Source: Methanomicrobiales archaeon
GTDB lineage: Archaea; Halobacteriota; Methanomicrobia; Methanomicrobiales; Methanospirillaceae
DNA length: 12,182 nucleotides
Assembly: GCA_017883495.1 (NCBI GenBank)
Contig: JADGNL010000176.1
Coordinates: forward strand, 1 to 12,182
Direction: 5' to 3'
A program made the translations under genes and the position numbers. Under the pieces are notes generated by a model that was given only the letters and a program-made list of their open reading frames with translations, made no database searches and was not told the origin of the DNA. Of the stretch, positions 11,216-12,182 are shown in pieces; positions within the stretch are counted from its first letter, which is position 1; the number at the start of each line of letters is the position of its first letter.

Positions 11216-12182
11216 CTACCCCGTCAGCCGGCGGAGGGCCGCGACGACCTCGCGCGTGGACCGTCGGGGCTCCCCTGTGCCCGGCGCGAACGGGACGCCG
11301 AGGAGGGCTTCGAGGATCGCCCCGACGGCCCGCTGCTGCGACGGCCCGTACCCGCCCTCGAGCACGAGCGCGAGCGGCAGGCCGAGTGCGGCGACGAGGC
11401 GGTTCGTGAGGGCGCCGTAGTCGCCGGGGCGGAGGCAGAGGGCGCCCTTCGGGTCGTCAGCGAGCATGTCCTGGCCGGCCGAGACAATCACGAGCCCCGG
11501 GTCGTGGGCGAGGACGGCCGGCACGAACGCCTCGTCGAAGACGTACTCGAGATCGACAAGGGACGCGCCGGGCGCGAGCGGCGCGTTCAGGGTGAAGCCC
11601 CTGCCCTCGCCCTCGCCGATCTCGTCGACCCAGCCGCTGCCGGGAAACTCGGCCTGCTGGTGGATCGAGCAGAAGAGGACCCGGTCCGAGGCGTAGAAGA
11701 TCGACTGGGTGCCGTTGCCGTGGTGGAGGTCCCAGTCGAGGATCGCGACCCGCTCGATCCCCGCGTCGAGGGCCGCGGCCGCCGCGACGGCCGCGTTGTT
11801 GAAGATGCAGAACCCCATGGCCCGGTCGCGGGTCGCGTGGTGGCCGGGCGGCCGGACCAGGGCGAAACAGTGCTCGCCGAGGAGCGCGTGGCCGGCGGCC
11901 GCGACGGCCGAGCCTGCCGCGTATCGTGCCACCTCGAAGGTCCCGGGGCCGATGTAGGTGTCGGGCGAGATGAACGAGACCCCGTCGGTCACCGAGAGAG
12001 TCGCGACCTCCCGGATGTACCCCTCCGCGTGGACCCGGAGCAGGTCCTCGAACGTGGCCGGCACGGCCGGGCGGCGGAGCACCCCGTCGGGGATGAACCG
12101 CTCGATCGCCTCGAGCCGCGACCTGTTCTCGTCGTGCGCGGCCAGGTGGTGGCGCGAGAAGAGGGGGTCCGCGATCACCGAG
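11216..12182 (-). CDS. Histone deacetylase family protein (probably partial at the 5' end)
   Basis: The protein belongs to the zinc-dependent HDAC/AcuC/acetylpolyamine amidohydrolase superfamily, which removes acetyl groups from lysine or polyamines. At least 320 residues are present. Numbered from GTG 12178, it has the His pair His113-His114 (RPPGHHA), GFCIFNN, the zinc ligands Asp150 and His152 in LDWDLHHGNGTQ, Asp237 in SAGQDM and the catalytic Tyr277 in EGGYG, so an active enzyme is expected. The frame is open to the window edge, and homologues usually begin a few residues before this point, so the true start is probably just outside. The substrate is unknown; acetylated archaeal histones, Alba-type proteins and polyamines are all possible. 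A DUF2098 gene follows 39 bases downstream with its own promoter. Confidence 0.9.
   Translation of the reverse strand, partial: SVIADPLFSRHHLAAHDENRSRLEAIERFIPDGVLRRPAVPATFEDLLRVHAEGYIREVATLSVTDGVSFISPDTYIGPGTFEVARYAAGSAVAAAGHALLGEHCFALVRPPGHHATRDRAMGFCIFNNAAVAAAAALDAGIERVAILDWDLHHGNGTQSIFYASDRVLFCSIHQQAEFPGSGWVDEIGEGEGRGFTLNAPLAPGASLVDLEYVFDEAFVPAVLAHDPGLVIVSAGQDMLADDPKGALCLRPGDYGALTNRLVAALGLPLALVLEGGYGPSQQRAVGAILEALLGVPFAPGTGEPRRSTREVVAALRRLTG

Noticed and set aside
1..12182. CRISPR array, tRNA, rRNA or insertion sequence
   Set aside because: I saw no regularly spaced repeats, no cloverleaf-like segments, no rRNA-like sequence and no transposase. A tRNA or Rfam scan would settle small RNAs that I could miss by eye.

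Overview
The window looks like chromosomal DNA of a high-GC methanogenic archaeon, most likely a Methanomicrobiales member related to Methanoculleus or Methanofollis. This placement is inferred from gene content: a Tfx-type regulator, NikR, a DUF2098 protein, archaeal Rpo7 and Spt4, aIF2-gamma, a fused Kae1-Bud32, GTP-dependent dephospho-CoA kinase, a MEDS-domain histidine kinase and a dockerin-like surface-protein tail. Several starts sit about 26 bases below a TATA-like element with no Shine-Dalgarno sequence, which suggests leaderless transcripts.

Layout. Bases 1-98 are the end of a plus-strand secreted protein with a dockerin-like calcium loop, followed by a T-run and hairpin. Next come a leaderless tfx-family gene (379-783, +), a degenerate gene relic (about 819-910, +), a MEDS-PAS-histidine kinase (936-2693, -) and a small unrecognised cysteine-motif protein (2883-3167, +). 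The relic is a shortened copy of that small protein, so the kinase is bracketed by two related copies. A hicB-hicA pair follows (3213-3663, -), diverging from a phosphothreonine-lyase-like protein (3855-4505, +).

Bases 4526-10291 form a dense minus-strand information-processing cluster. In transcription order it holds aIF2-gamma, a PIN-domain protein, Rpo7 (RpoE'), Spt4, GTP-dependent dephospho-CoA kinase, S24e, S27ae, Kae1-Bud32, XTP/dITP diphosphatase and L40e. Many junctions overlap or are separated by 1-16 bases, indicating one or a few operons, with internal promoters visible before S24e and L40e. The cluster joins transcription, ribosome building, initiation, tRNA t6A modification, nucleotide-pool cleaning and CoA synthesis.

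Divergent from aIF2-gamma is nikR (10465-10881, +) with all four expected nickel ligands. It converges on a DUF2098 gene (10889-11176, -), which lies downstream of a histone-deacetylase-family gene (11216 to the right edge, -) whose start is probably outside the window.

Most of the window is ordinary archaeal core genome. The least explained part is 784-3663: the sensor kinase, the small cysteine protein with its relic, and a HicA that has arginine where I expect the catalytic histidine. I found no CRISPR array, transposase, rRNA or tRNA gene.
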